Below the pieces are notes generated by a model that made no database searches, had not been told where the DNA came from, and was given only the letters and a program-made list of their open reading frames with translations. 64,000 nucleotides of DNA from Nematostella vectensis (Eukaryota; Cnidaria; Anthozoa; Actiniaria; Edwardsiidae). The position numbers were made by a program, and so were the translations under genes. This document shows positions 1 through 13,944 of this stretch, one piece after another (position 1 is the stretch's first letter; each line of letters begins with the position of its first letter). The stretch covers positions 1,178,001-1,242,000 of the forward strand of contig NC_064036.1 of the NCBI RefSeq assembly GCF_932526225.1. The letters are read 5' to 3'.

Positions 1-250
1 TTCTGTTTTTGAAAGTATATTGTAGGAATTTCCTGATACAGAAAGCACTGTAGCCAGCAATTTGCACATATAGATGGTGTCTGGGAAATTCTTTCCTTCA
101 ACACCCAAATGTGATTTTCCCTTACTCTTTGTGTTCTGCAGTGCCATACAGGCTAAAAGCACCTCTTAAGTAAAAGGCATAGTTATAATAAATGGTTGAC
201 CTACATAATAAATAGTTGACCAAATGAAATGGGCAAATGGTTACTCTTAC

Positions 251-3200
251 CAGCAGTACAGATGTGACATGACGAATGTGGAGCCCATGCGATGCCATTC
301 ACACAAGCCCTATGGTTATTCAGTCTTGCTACAGGTGTGCAAGGTACTCTTACATCCAAAATGATTACCTAAAACATTTGTACACAATCAACATATGAAT
401 GATACAGTAGAACGCACATACAAAATGATTACCTAAAACATTTGTACACAATCAACATATGAATGATACAGTAGAACGCACATCCAAAATGATTACCTAA
501 AAGATTTGTACACAATCAACATATGAATGATACAGTAGAACACACATATTGTAGATGGTATAGCAGGGTTTGTACAATTTTTCACAAATCAAATTCAAGG
601 ACTTTTTCAAGGACTTTTTTAAGAAATTCAAGGACAAATTTAACAAAGAATTCATACAGACATTACCCAAGTTTTACCAAAGTTTTTTTTTAATTGTACA
701 TTGAAACATACACAAGCATAATGAATCACTGGCAAGCAATTGTTATTAAACAGTGATTCCAATGTTCTATGTTCGCCTACAGATTTTCAACTATTTGTGA
801 GATTCTCAAACTTCTATTCCTCTTCTTCCTCTTATTTCAAAGCCTTTTGCATTTCCTTAGCACAAATTCACAGTGCATTCGACTGAGTGAGGAGGCTTAC
901 AGAAAGACTATTTCTCCAGCTTTAAGGAACATAAATGTGTGACAGGATTTGATTTCGACTACAATGTAAAGTATGCGTTAGTGTTCATTCAGGGAACACA
1001 GCACTTGGTGAAGTTGTGCATCATTTTAAATAGTGAAGCGAAAGCTTGCAAATCTAACAAACAACACTTATTGTTTAGCAAAATGTGTAACTTTATTTCG
1101 AAGACGGTGATCTGCGTAACATTAAGGCCTCAAAATCAAGTGTTTGTGATAACAAAACAGATCAGTTTTGAAACACAAAAAGAAAAAAATCTAATTGACA
1201 TCCTAAATGGTTCCTGAAATTTGACTTAAAATTATATTTAAAAGCCATTTTATGCTTTTTAGTTCCGGGATACATAAGTACTTAAGAAGCGTTTTAAAGC
1301 TAACTATATCTCAATTCTCTCCAGCTTTGGGTCAGAATCCAGAGAAGTCAGCTTAAAATCAGTCCTAATGTACATTCATCTCTTATGCGGGATTTAACTG
1401 CAGATTTCAGCTATGTTATTTTTAAATAAAAAATTACAGAGGTCACCCTGGCCAACAAAGGCAAAACCATGGTTTGCAAAAATAAGCATTACTTGTGTTT
1501 CTTTTATCATATTTTCAAGGACTTTTAAGGACTGTTGATAAGAACTCAAGCACTTTCCAGACCTTGAATTTCAAATTTTAAAATTCAATTCTTTCACGGT
1601 TTTCAAGGAGTTGTACAAATCCTGTATACAGTACCGGTAGCAAGTATCATAACCTTGACTTGCAAGTGTCGAGTCAGTCGAGATGCATATTATACTCAAG
1701 AGTATTTTGAGAGTATCGACTCACAGAATATTCATAGACTTAATAGGCTTGACACCAGCGATTGGAGGTTATGAAACTTGCTACCGTTACGGTAAGTCTA
1801 TAAATATTCAGTGAGTCGATACTCTTAAAAATACTCTCAAGTAGAATATGCATCTCAACTTGACACTCGCGAGTGGAGGTTATAATACTTGCTACCAGTA
1901 CTGTAGGTGTTATATATAGGATATACAGTAGGTTTTTGATATCTAATAGGATATAGGTTTGATATCTAATAGGATTGGTATCAAATGTTCCAATACATCT
2001 TACTGAATCTTCATCAGTGAACAGCTCCCATCACAATCAAGTAGAAAATACTATATGTACAAATATTCACACATAGATCAGTTCTCTTCAGCCAAGCTAC
2101 TGTAGCTTAAGTAGAATTTCACTTGCTGATGTAAACCAGTCCAAAACTTTCAACAGGTTAAGCAATTCAATTGTCTTTTAGGGAGCCCCTGTACATCGAA
2201 ACGAAGTAAAATACAAATAGCTTAGAAAAATGAGTGTACCTCCATGGCGTCTAATGAGAAAGTAGCCAAGTAGTTTGGGTCCTGCTTGTTCCAGGAGAGT
2301 CTTAGCAGTGGACTGTGTTGGGGGTCTTCATAGATTATAGTAGAATGCTCCAGATGTCTAAGAGAGTAAAATATATAACTCTACAAATAAAGATCCTGGT
2401 AATTATGACACTCTTCTGTATGAAAAAGCTCATCATTTCTTCCTTGAAATCTGAACTTTTTGAAACTCTAAATGAGAAACGAACTAACTACTTTAGCTCA
2501 ATCTTGATATTATGTATGTTTTATTTTTTGCCAATCGCTTCAAGATTAAAGCTATAAACTCTTTAGTATATACCAAGTTTCTACATAGCCCACCTTAAGT
2601 CAAACATTCTGACAGAGCCATCAGCACCAACTGAGGCAAACATGTCTCTACCCCCACCAGCTCTGCTAAATGCAATGTCATATACCTGACACACAAAAGC
2701 AACATGGTCAGGTCAAAGAAAATGATACGCAATGTACATAAAGTATCATGCTTTAGTTGAGACTCAGAATCTAAAGAATCTTGTAAACAAGGGCTATGTA
2801 CTGTACAAAATTCATAATATAATTGGCAGCTGCCATTAGTGTCTATGAAACCTGAACCTCTTTGTCATGAGTCATGAGCTTAATGTATACACACCTTTTT
2901 CTAGTGAGCTATGAGCTGATACACACCTCTTTATTGTGAGCTATGAGCTGATATGTACACCTCTTTAGTGTGAGCTATGATATGTACACCTCTTTATTGT
3001 GAGCCACTGTACGAGCTGATACACACCTCTTTATTGTGAGCTATGAGCTGATATGTACACCTCTTTAGTGTGAGCTATGATATGTACACCTCTTTATTGT
3101 GAGCTACAAGCTGATACACACCTCTTAATTGTGAGCTATGAGCTGATATGTACACCTCTTCATTGTGAGCTATGAGCTGATACACACCTCTTTATTGTGA

Positions 3201-5830
3201 GCTATGAACTGATACACACCTCTTTGTCATGAGCTATGAGCTGGGTCTTGACATGTCCAGAAACCATGTTTACTCGTCCTAGCACTTGTCCAGTCTAACA
3301 AAAAATAGTTTTCATGAAAAGATCGCAGTGCAATGTAAAGCACTGTGATTATACAGCGGGGTCTTTTAATGATATTTTTTAGTCACATTTACTTTTGGAT
3401 AACTTAAACACCTTGCTAATTCTAAATGTTTTTATATCCCTTAAGGGTTTGAGTCAGCTGCATTTCACTTCTTACCTCAAGTCCCCAGATGGTGCAGGTT
3501 GTATCAATGCTTGATGTCCCAAGGAGGTTCGGGTCCACTTCATTCCAGTCAAATGATGTTAATGGCGCACAGAAGTCAGAATTTTTGTTCTCCAGTAATG
3601 AAAGACACAACAAGAAGTAATATTAACTACCAGTTACTTTTTTCTTTTCTTATAACCGATATGAATCCTAGATAGAAAGCATAGAGACTGAGAAAGCCAT
3701 AGCTATTTAAGATTTGGTAGATAATAATTATCCATTTAAATTAGATAATCTAAAAAAATATATGCAGTAATCTGAAATTGATGATATTTTTTAAAAATGT
3801 TCCAAAGAGGCTCCTTTGTTTTCAGTTAAACACAGTGTCAGCATTTTGTATTAATTCCATGTGGATATGGAGGAAAGTGATTTAATATTTGGCTTAACAA
3901 TTATCATATAATGTAGTACAAAAAACTAAGATTCTGATGGAAGGCAAATAATGTTATCTATAAAAGAAAACCTTTTTCATATACTTACATTGTTTAAAAG
4001 ACATTCAAGTCTGACATCTGAATCCCCAACTCTCCACACTCGCAAATAATCTCCTGATGTTGCTACTAAGTCCGGGTATGAATTCTACAAAGCACAATCA
4101 AAAAAGAAAACTGTCATATCTCCATAGTCATTCTAAAACTTTTTTTTACCTTGATTGCAATTTGATATAGTCCTCCTAGGGCCACTGTACCCTGACCATT
4201 TTATTAAAGGAAAATATACATAATTCCTAGTTTCCATAGGGTCATCCTTCCACATTAAAGACTCACTGTACAACAACCTACCTTAAATTTTAACACGAAA
4301 AAAGAACCCCCCCTGCATACCTGGCACATATACTGGCATACCCTTCCTAATTCATGTAAACGTGACAGGGTTTCTTGTGTTGCCAAACAAATGAGAAGGA
4401 TATATGTGTCAGCGTTGATAAATCTTATGAATTTTTTTCTGGTTGATCAAAATCAGTTTTTTAATGCCCTAGTGACATCTCCATGCACAAACTCCTTTTA
4501 CCTCACACAAATATATATACAACTATTTCAAATAAGGTTGCACTGGAGAACCCATGTGTGGTAACCCGCGGTGGTTCATGGCTAGCATATAAACGGCTGA
4601 ATCTTGTATCTGAAAGCTATGTGAATGTAAACAAGAATTCTATAGCTTTTGTAACTTGGATTTGTATTTTTTTATGCTTATTTGTTTATATACTTGCATA
4701 AGGAAAACGCTGTCGTTTTGGGGGTCTGGTACCAAGGAAACTTCACTTCTTGTCAAGACGGTCCCAGTAACTGTTTTTCTCTTCTGGTTACAAGTCATAA
4801 AGTTTACGAAGCCCCTAGGGTACGCTTACCTTAAAAAGTACAAAAATCATGAAGATTTTCCAAATAAGAAATATATTAGTTTCCTTATATGGAAGCGACC
4901 GCGTTTGGCAAAAACTAAATCAATTTTTATGATATGATACCAATGAAGCACTGTGGGTTATGATATACAGATTCTCTGAGTACAACCTTATTTGAAATAG
5001 GTGTATCACTTGTTCTTTCTCCCAGATAATGCTATTTCTATTGTCAAATCATAAATGGTCTAAACTGGGAGTTATTTCCTTGTTTAAATCATGCTTGTTA
5101 GTTAGCAGACATTTTTTTGAAAAAAAGAGTCTACTTTATAATAAAGAAACTGACCTTTTTCACCAGCTACTTCACAAGGAAAAAAAATCCACGTTTTTGG
5201 TGTTTGACTGCCAAGGTCAGCCAGAAACCACAACAAATGTATTATTCATTTATAACACATGATTCCTTTTTTAATTATAGTGCTTAGCAATCGTGTAGTT
5301 TTTAATAGAGTCTCTAGATTAACGGACTCTTACGTTATCTGGTATCCATATAATTTTCGTAGTTGGGTATGGGTGGTCAAATGTTGATCTCACGGTGAAT
5401 TCGCCAGTTTCTTCGTCTAGCATAACAATCTGCACCTGGAACGATTTTGAAATGCTAATAAAACACCTACAAGAAAAATAGATACCCCTGAATAAAGAAA
5501 GTATAAAAACCAAAAGGCCGTCAAAGAATTTAGCTTGTCATATTTTGCCGCGCAAACTAAGGTGACAAATCTTTTTATACTGCAAACTGTAAAAGATGTT
5601 ATATACTGAAGGTCAAAACAACAGGTTATATAGAAAGACGGCTAAAATTTAGCCCTACTTACTTTATTATTGTATTCTTCCACGAAACTGCCAAGAGCCA
5701 AACGAAATCGCTTGTCTGTTCGAACGCTCCAGTTCATGCCATAGATCGTCCACGGCGCCTCGTATTTATAAATCTCTTTTCTTTTTCCTGATGGCGGTTG
5801 TGGCTGGCTTACGGGAGCAAGCATTGCCAT
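251..5830 (-). CDS. DCAF7: DCAF7/WDR68 WD40-repeat protein (3' end outside window)
   Basis: Conserved WD40 adaptor. In known biology DCAF7 is a DDB1-CUL4 substrate receptor and scaffold for DYRK/HIPK kinases. Eight exons on the minus strand: 5830-5663, 5435-5334, 4084-3989, 3589-3476, 3294-3220, 2685-2594, 2357-2240 and 368-251. All have GT donors and AG acceptors, and all phases agree. Together they encode about 294 residues that follow the family almost residue for residue, including [39 protein letters not shown] and [19 protein letters not shown]. About 50 C-terminal residues must lie left of base 1. The start at 5830 gives a short N-terminal extension rich in Pro and Gln; an in-frame ATG at 5851 is also possible. 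Two of its splice junctions are embedded in tandem repeats (353-544 and 2855-3222). Confidence 0.96.
353..544. repeat. 64-bp tandem repeat x3 duplicating the DCAF7 exon-8 acceptor
   Basis: Three copies start at 353, 417 and 481. Read on the minus strand, each holds the intron end (TTTTAG) plus the first bases of DCAF7 exon 8. Acceptor-like AG positions therefore occur at about 369, 433 and 497. Only the copy at 368 continues into exon coding sequence. Confidence 0.9.
564..1625. mobile_element. Non-autonomous DNA transposon (about 1.06 kb)
   Basis: Terminal inverted repeats CAGGGTTTGTACAA (from 564) and TTGTACAAATCCTG (to 1625) bound the region. Internal 'caaggactttt' motifs occur near both ends in inverted relation. 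A 92-codon open frame at 939-1217 inside it has no recognisable similarity. It lies in the last visible intron of DCAF7. Family assignment is not certain; the ends are hAT-like. Confidence 0.6.
1628..1908. mobile_element. Foldback/MITE element, nearly full-length palindrome
   Basis: The left end TACAGTACCGGTAGCAAGTA and right end (complement TACAGTACTGGTAGCAAGTA) pair. The similarity continues inward for roughly 115 bp on each side (1628-1745 against 1790-1908), so a transcript would fold into one long hairpin. A third copy of the terminal motif sits near the centre (about 1762-1790). It lies within a DCAF7 intron. Confidence 0.8.
2855..3222. repeat. 32-bp minisatellite copied from the DCAF7 exon-5/donor junction
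   Basis: About twelve units of roughly 32 bp, some truncated. On the minus strand each reads CTCATAGCTCA...AAAGAG|GTGTGTATC or a variant. This is the last seven codons of DCAF7 exon 5 plus its donor. The genuine junction is at 3220/3219 and the copies extend downstream into the intron. Confidence 0.88.
4523..5000. mobile_element. MITE-like element with 22-bp inverted ends
   Basis: CTATTTCAAATAAGGTTG at 4523 is matched by its reverse complement ending at 5000. The inner part (4690-4930) is similar to the reverse complement of 6815-7040, which marks it as a dispersed family. It lies in DCAF7 intron 2. Confidence 0.65.
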
Positions 5831-6540
5831 GGTGTAGCATGAACTACCCAATTTTTTTTAGCCAAGCGTCTTTTACAAAATATAAAGAAACAGTCTTCTA
5901 TGCTGAATGTAAACACAGAGTTTGAAGTTGAATAGAAAACAAAATGGCTGACAAAGCTGGACTCGGCCTCGTTTTCATGGAAATCCACCGAGAGGGACTG
6001 GACTTAAACAGGAAACCCGAACTAATATCAGTTGGTGCTTATAAATAGGGTGGTATGGTTTTTGACGTTTTTGTCCTAGACAGGATATTGACGTCTAAAG
6101 CTATTTATGCTAAACCGGGTATATGTTTGAAGCTTCTCTGTCATGATCAGGGTTAGGATTTTATAATTTTGTTTCAAATGAATTGTAGAAATAGAATGTC
6201 GTCAAGTCTTCTTTATCACGAGATCCGGGGTTTAAAGACTATCCAAGTTTCCCCACAGCTGAGCCGCAAAGAGAGAAAACTGCCATTTGTGCAACAACAA
6301 GAGGACCTTCTCAACCGTGTCAACTCTCTTTCACCTTTGTGTGTAGCTATAGGGCGGCCACAGAGTAAATGGGATTAGCCTTCGATTTGATCCTCTGCCC
6401 GGAAAGAAGTGAAAAGAAAAACAAGGGAAGGACAAAGGAGGAAATTGAGAACGTCCCTGAATTTATTCTTGCGCTTTGAGAATGAGAATTTACCATGAGA
6501 AAAAACCATTAGTAGTAAGATACAGGGGGTGCGAACGCAC

Positions 6541-6597
6541 CCCCCCCCCCCCCCCCCCACCACCACCACCACCACCACACACACACATACACACACA
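6541..6597. repeat. Poly-C followed by (CCA)n and (CA)n microsatellite
   Basis: A run of about 19 C is followed by CCA triplets and CA dinucleotides. It creates long spurious Pro/Thr-His or Val/Gly frames on the two strands. Confidence 0.95.
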
Positions 6598-6814
6598 ACG
6601 GCCAATAAGCTAAATCACTCTGGTATGTCATCAATCCATAAGTCAGACTTTTTTGTAGCCAAATCCGACAATAAACGTCCCTTGGAGATACTGCAAAGGC
6701 ATAAAAATTCCCTTTGTGTTCTTTCGGGGGACGTCAGATTTTTATCAGAAAACTCACCCCCCCCCCCCCCTCAAGAAAAACCCTCATATCAAGAAAAAAT
6801 AGCCAAAACTTGTC

Positions 6815-7040
6815 GTTTTTCCCAGACGCGGTCACTTCCATATAAGGAAACTAATATAGTCGTTATTTGGAAAATCGGATTCTTGTCTTAAGGCTGCCGT
6901 ACCGCAGGTGCTTCGCAAACTTTATGAATTGTATTCAAAAGAGAAAAACAGTCACTGTGAATATCTTCAGTCAACAGAGAAAGGCTCTGAAAAGAAACTT
7001 TAATTGCACGGTACCAGACCCCTAAAACGACAACGTTTTC
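6815..7040 (-). repeat. Inverted copy of the dispersed repeat at 4690-4930
   Basis: Its reverse complement shares segments such as TGTCGTTTT.GGGGTCTGGTACC, TATATTAGTTTCCTTATATGG and AGTGACCGCG with 4700-4920, in the same order. The two copies lie in opposite orientation on either side of DCAF7 exons 1-2 and the promoter. Confidence 0.75.
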
Positions 7041-8831
7041 TTTATATGGGTACAGGCCTGAGATGTGTAAATTTGTACTACTCGACTGATTTCATATTAA
7101 ACACTCGAATAACATTATCCCTTATAAGCTATAGACGCTCAAATTCGCACCATACGAAGTCGATTTGCCGGTTTCGAGTGTTTTGCCAGGCTTTATGAGT
7201 GGCAAATTTTAAGTGACGTCATTAACCGACAAGCGGCTCAGCAAAAACAATAGTAGCGTGGGAACGAGGCTAAGACTTATTATGATTGTGGAGCTTGGCC
7301 TCCTGTTGATTCTCAGCTCGTTAGTCGCAATACAAAGGGGAAAAAATAAATTTAGAACTATTAGATAGACAGACGGGTGACAGTTAACATTCACCTCAAC
7401 TGCGCATGCGTGACTGCTGCGATCGGCGCTTTAACCCGGAGCACCTGCTGATATGTAAGTTTTGTAAGTTATGTAAGTTTTGATGCCAATTTCTGTTGAT
7501 AATTAATGACCATACCTAAGTTTTTTGTAAACGTGAAGGGATGCGTAAAGACGTTTCTATGTTATCTTACGTTTTCCCTGTTGGACAGGAACCATATATA
7601 GTCCTTAGGTTGTTTCTTGTTTATAAGGGCATTTTGTTTTGTAGATAAACTGTTATTTTTTATATCTATTAGGCTAAAGTCATTCATTACTTATGCATCT
7701 CAATGACAACCTAATATCTTGAAACTTCCCAGAAACATTTATCCATTGAAGATGTATTATGTATTGTATCTTACAAAAATACTAATCATAGAGGTGAAAA
7801 CTTGCTAGTCTAATACTCTAGACAAACGTTTTCTCTCATCCTGAAAAGAAAGAGAGCTGTATGACGTCTGCCAAAGTCTCCGGCCAAAGTCTGATCATGA
7901 ATAATGAAACAAAAAAAGTTTTAGTTTTCCGCCTTATTCTTCCTTCAACCCTGGTCTGTTAGATGACAACACTGTTGTGCAGTGAAAACAGGGTAAGATG
8001 TGATTTATATCTGGCAAATCTTTTTCTATTAACTTAAACTGGAGTGTTACCAAAAGATTCTTTCCCACTTAAATATTCTTAAAATTGATTCTTTTTGTTG
8101 TTAAGAAGAAAATGGAATTTTATATAGGCAAAATTGTAAAATTACACCCACAAAATGTGTACCTGCGAGAGTGAGAGATGAGTGCTGATTTCAAGTGTCT
8201 GATTTCAAGTGTCAGATTTGAAAAAATCAAATTGCTTTATACGCAAATTTGTTGGATTTATCATCCAGTGGCTAGCTTTTGCCTAGCAACTGAAATATTG
8301 ATGCTGGCCCTAGGCCTGCGCCTATTTCTACCTGTATCGATACCAAGTGCCACAAATGCCTTATCCGGCGATCTCAGAATATTATTGAAAGAGTCTTTTC
8401 GTTACCCCGATAGTATAGTTACATGTAGATAGTTCAAAGTCAAACAAGCTCAAACCCTTATTAAAAGTTTGCGAACATGTATGAGTTTGGCTCTATCAAG
8501 GACATAATAATATTGAATTGTTTTTTTTCTTACCACAGAGCCAAAAAAAATCATCGTCGCTACTTGGTTATGCCACCACAGCTGAAGCAACTGAGTAATT
8601 TCCTTCATAAGGTTTGGACGATTTCTGTTATTTGAAATCGACATACATATTTGACATATTTTTCAGCGACGACGATATTGTTTTTTAAATTGAAATATTT
8701 CGTGGATTTCAGGGTTCGTAAATGGTTTTTTATTGAATTATATAGTCAAAATCTCCGTGTCAAAACAAGAATTGAAGTGTCTTATACAATAACGATAGCA
8801 TCCAACTAATAACTACATCTCACTCCTAAAA

Positions 8832-8975
8832 TACAATGCACCAAAAACTGGAATTCGACTCTGACAAATTTTCGTCTTTAATAAGACTTCTTCAGGGCAG
8901 ACTGAAGAAGGTGAATCGTTACAATTGCTTATTTACACCAGAATGGTGGCGCGAGATGGAAAAACATTACAACTG
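8832..8975 (+). mobile_element. Penelope-type terminal repeat fragment
   Basis: This is a solo copy of the sequence at both ends of the element at 11911-12856. It shares CACCAAAAACTGGAATTCGA, the TTAATAAGACTTCTTCAGG hairpin segment and the AAAAACATTACAACTGACAAA tail. No coding part is attached. Confidence 0.75.
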
Positions 8976-9336
8976 ACAAAAACGCCTGTCTTTCAATGTG
9001 TCGTCCCTAAAATATATATTTCTCTATCAATACAAGATTATAAGAAATTTGTTGTTATCACAACTAAGGTGTACCCTTGAAACATTCACGTTATGCATAA
9101 AAGTTTTTCATCTCTTTCAAAGTTTCATCGCTTCATCCCTTGTCCCCAACAACCCTTTGAGTCTACTCCTTTGTCTTTTTGGGAATGCTGCTTCCCTGAC
9201 CCTCTTTCGAGAATCCAACTAAAAGTTAGAATCCCATGAAACTACCTGATATCACGTGATATGACGTCACACCACAGGATATGCACAAAACGGCAAAAAT
9301 CAATAACTCGCATCTATAGAAACACGAATTAAAACG

Positions 9337-9344
9337 TATAAAAA
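9337..9344 (+). promoter_or_regulatory. TATA box candidate of the LamG-PAN gene
   Basis: TATAAAAA lies about 70 bp before the first candidate exon (9407). If it is used, transcription would start near 9370. A complete first coding exon is then hard to place, so the assignment is tentative. Confidence 0.35.
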
Positions 9345-9406
9345 GAGACCACAATTAAAATTCTAAACTCCTGTGTTTCTTTCATGACATATCTTTTTCT
9401 TTTCAG

Positions 9407-11650
<2,244 letters not shown>

Positions 11651-11711
11651 AAGCAAATGGGGATGTGGTGCTGAATGGAAAAAATCAAATAGCATTCTGT
11701 TTTCGAACCCT

Positions 11712-11717
11712 AATAAA
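11712..11717 (+). terminator. AATAAA polyadenylation signal (LamG-PAN)
   Basis: AATAAA lies 62 bp after the stop codon of the LamG-PAN gene. Confidence 0.7.
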
Positions 11718-11910
11718 GTTCTCGCTTAACATTTTACCGGAAAATTAAGATGTTAATGTTACTTTTAGACTCGTAGGGTCTTCAATAATGACTACTGATC
11801 CCCTAAGCAAACTCACGCACCAGTAGTCTATTTTATCCGTAATTTTAAAAATAGAAATCTTACCAAGAGTCCGGTATGTTCTTAGAATTTAAAGGTTATA
11901 TAGGCTTCAA

Positions 11911-12856
11911 TATAATACACCAAAAACTGGAATTCGACTTTAATAAGACTTCTTCAGGGCAGACAGAAAAAGGTGAATTGTTACAAGCTTATTTAAATCA
12001 GAGTAGTGGAGCGAGACGCAAAAACATTACAACTGACAAAAAATCGCACATTCTAAAATGCTATGGACGAAAAGAATTTATATACCTCTACGCGGGTTTC
12101 TACTACAAAAAAAGTCGTCACTATTAAGACCCCGCGGGTTAGATAAACTTAAGCCGATAAGCCCACTGACCTTCCCTTTCCCTAAAGCTGAGCCTGGGAT
12201 TTACACTTATATATAAGTTGTACCCTTACATTACTAAGACCTAAATGATTGTCGCATTGAAAATGTTGGTAGATAAGGTCATCCTTAACTCTTTCACTAA
12301 CCGGTAAACTAGGGTGCTTATTTAACCTACTTTTGTGATTATTAAAACGCTTCCTAAAACTATTGATAGTAGAACCTACGTACTGATTGCTACACTTAGA
12401 GCAAGTAATGAGATAAACAACAAAATCCGAATTACAGTCCAAGTCAAAATTAATTGACATATTTCTTACTGGTAACCGTACTGCGAAACTCCTGCCCTGT
12501 CTCAAGAAAGTTGCACACCCTACATCTTTTACCGCCACACTTACGACAACCTATAACCTAAATACTATCCTCTTTAAGAGAGGAGTGCACCAACATATCC
12601 TTTAAACTCCTAGGTTTACTATAAGCCACAATAGGTACCTTACTAATAGCACCCCTACACCTACTCGAAGATTTTAGAACTGGCTGTAAATTAAGTAGAA
12701 TGTGCCAGGTAAATTAGGTAATGTTTTTGCGTCTCGCGCCACTATTCTTATGTAAATAAGCTTGTAACGAATTACCTTCTTCAGTCTGCCCTGAAGAAGT
12801 CTTATTAAAGACGAAAATTTGGCCGAGTCGGATTCCAGTTTTTGGTGTATTGTATT
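11911..12856 (-). mobile_element. Truncated Penelope-like element with inverted terminal copies
   Basis: The left end (11911-12040, plus sense) and right end (12700-12856, minus sense) are inverted copies of one terminal sequence. The left copy lacks about 15 bp. A minus-strand GIY-YIG endonuclease remnant lies between them. Terminal repeats in either orientation and a C-terminal GIY-YIG nuclease are typical of Penelope-like retroelements. No reverse transcriptase core is present. Confidence 0.78.
12182..12690 (-). pseudogene. GIY-YIG endonuclease remnant of a Penelope-like element
   Basis: Read downward from 12690 there is a segment with KVPIVAYSKPRSLKDMLVHS, then a stop, then a Cys cluster (CRKCGGKRCRVC). 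After a frame change come VVYLITCSKC, YVGST and RFNNHKSR, with the end at 12182. The order (linker, zinc-finger-like Cys cluster, GIY-YIG core with YLI and YVG) is that of the C-terminal EN domain of Penelope-like elements. At least one stop and one frameshift make it inactive. Confidence 0.8.
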
Positions 12857-13884
12857 CATTCTTCTGGTTCACGAACACGACTATTTGGGCTTTTTGTATT
12901 TATTAGGCTTCAGTATAGATACAGATGAGGTTTCAATTATAACCGCCACAACTAGCTCATTTGATGATTTCTCTTCAGTCCTCCAGATTCATTTGACTGA
13001 ATCTCACCCAGTGCTCTTTGATTCAAACGATTCAAAGTCTGTCAAGGTACATTTATAAATTCAGCTTTGTTTAAAAAGGAGTGTATCGGGGAAGGATATA
13101 TAAATCCAAGTTTATACTTGCACTTTCCACGATTGTCCTAAACTGGAAAATTATAGAAAGATCTTATTTGAAGCAAATCCACTTTAATGCGTAAAAGAAG
13201 GAAAAACTGGAAAATACAATCATTGACATAATAATCTTATAATCCTGAAACCGTGGCTTAGCACGTCGACCTTGCACAAATAGTGTAGAAACCTTGAGAA
13301 CAATACAAAAAGGGAATCTAGAAATGAAATTAATATTGCAACAGCTGTGTACAGACTTGAAGTCGAAGGTGAAAATGATAAATTTAATCGCCATTCTTTT
13401 CTTTATTCACTAAGCAAGCATCATGCAAGTTTACACAGTACAAATCCACAGCAAAATATACCCTCAAATTCATCGCGCGCTCTTCCTCAACCTGAATATT
13501 TAGTTTAAAATAAGTGAATAAATGAATATACGAATATTCAGATCGTTTTACCGGGGGCGGGTGTAGCACAGACTGTGTGCATTTTTGCGTTATGATTGCG
13601 CTCAGTTTTTGGATAGTTTGGCGCGAAAAACGGACTCTAAAACAGATAACCAAAGCAGTGGCTACCTCAAATTATTTTTTTGGAATGCGCTTTTCAAATT
13701 GCGAGAAACTTTGTAGGCCAGTTAAGGTGGTGACGAAACCTGGGTCAATTCTGTATAGATTCCATTGTTCGCCATTTTCGTTTGGTTACTCAGTTGCACA
13801 GGTATGTCAAGCTGAAAAAATCTGAAGATCAAACCCAGCGTAAGAGAGTTTACTTAGCTGGTAAAAGTCGCGTAAGTGCGTTGA
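12857..13884. other. Intergenic, no gene recognised
   Basis: Low-complexity AT-rich sequence between the Penelope-like element and the astacin promoter. An open frame ending at 13058 has a Ser/Thr/Asp-rich tail but no acceptor, family match or support as an exon. Confidence 0.5.
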
Positions 13885-13892
13885 TATAAAAA
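13885..13892 (+). promoter_or_regulatory. TATA box of the astacin-ShKT gene
   Basis: TATAAAAA lies 60 bp before the ATG at 13945. This predicts a start site near 13915 and a short leader. Confidence 0.6.
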
Positions 13893-13944
13893 GTTCCTTG
13901 GTCGTGCCAGATTCACTGCTACCTTTGCTAGCGTTATCTCAGCC

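Larger units (their letters stand above)
5852..9336. other. Intergenic region between divergent DCAF7 and LamG-PAN genes
   Basis: No gene recognised. It should hold the DCAF7 promoter just right of 5851. It contains a C-run/CA microsatellite at 6541-6597, a second C-run at about 6759, the inverted dispersed repeat at 6815-7040 and a Penelope-type terminal fragment at 8832-8975. Short open frames, for example 6169-6378 and 8178-8432, show no family features or splice context. Confidence 0.6.

Noticed and set aside
5944..6048. Short plus-strand frame starting MADKAGLGLVFMEIHREG near the DCAF7 promoter
   Set aside because: Only 34 codons, no donor at its end and no partner exon. Could be an unrelated leader; not enough support.
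12770..12825. Second hammerhead-like core (minus strand CTGAAGA...GACGAAA) in the Penelope-type terminal repeat
   Set aside because: Stem II pairs, but one extra A separates it from the core. Stems I and III do not pair acceptably in either copy (also 8840-8900). At best it is a decayed ribozyme.
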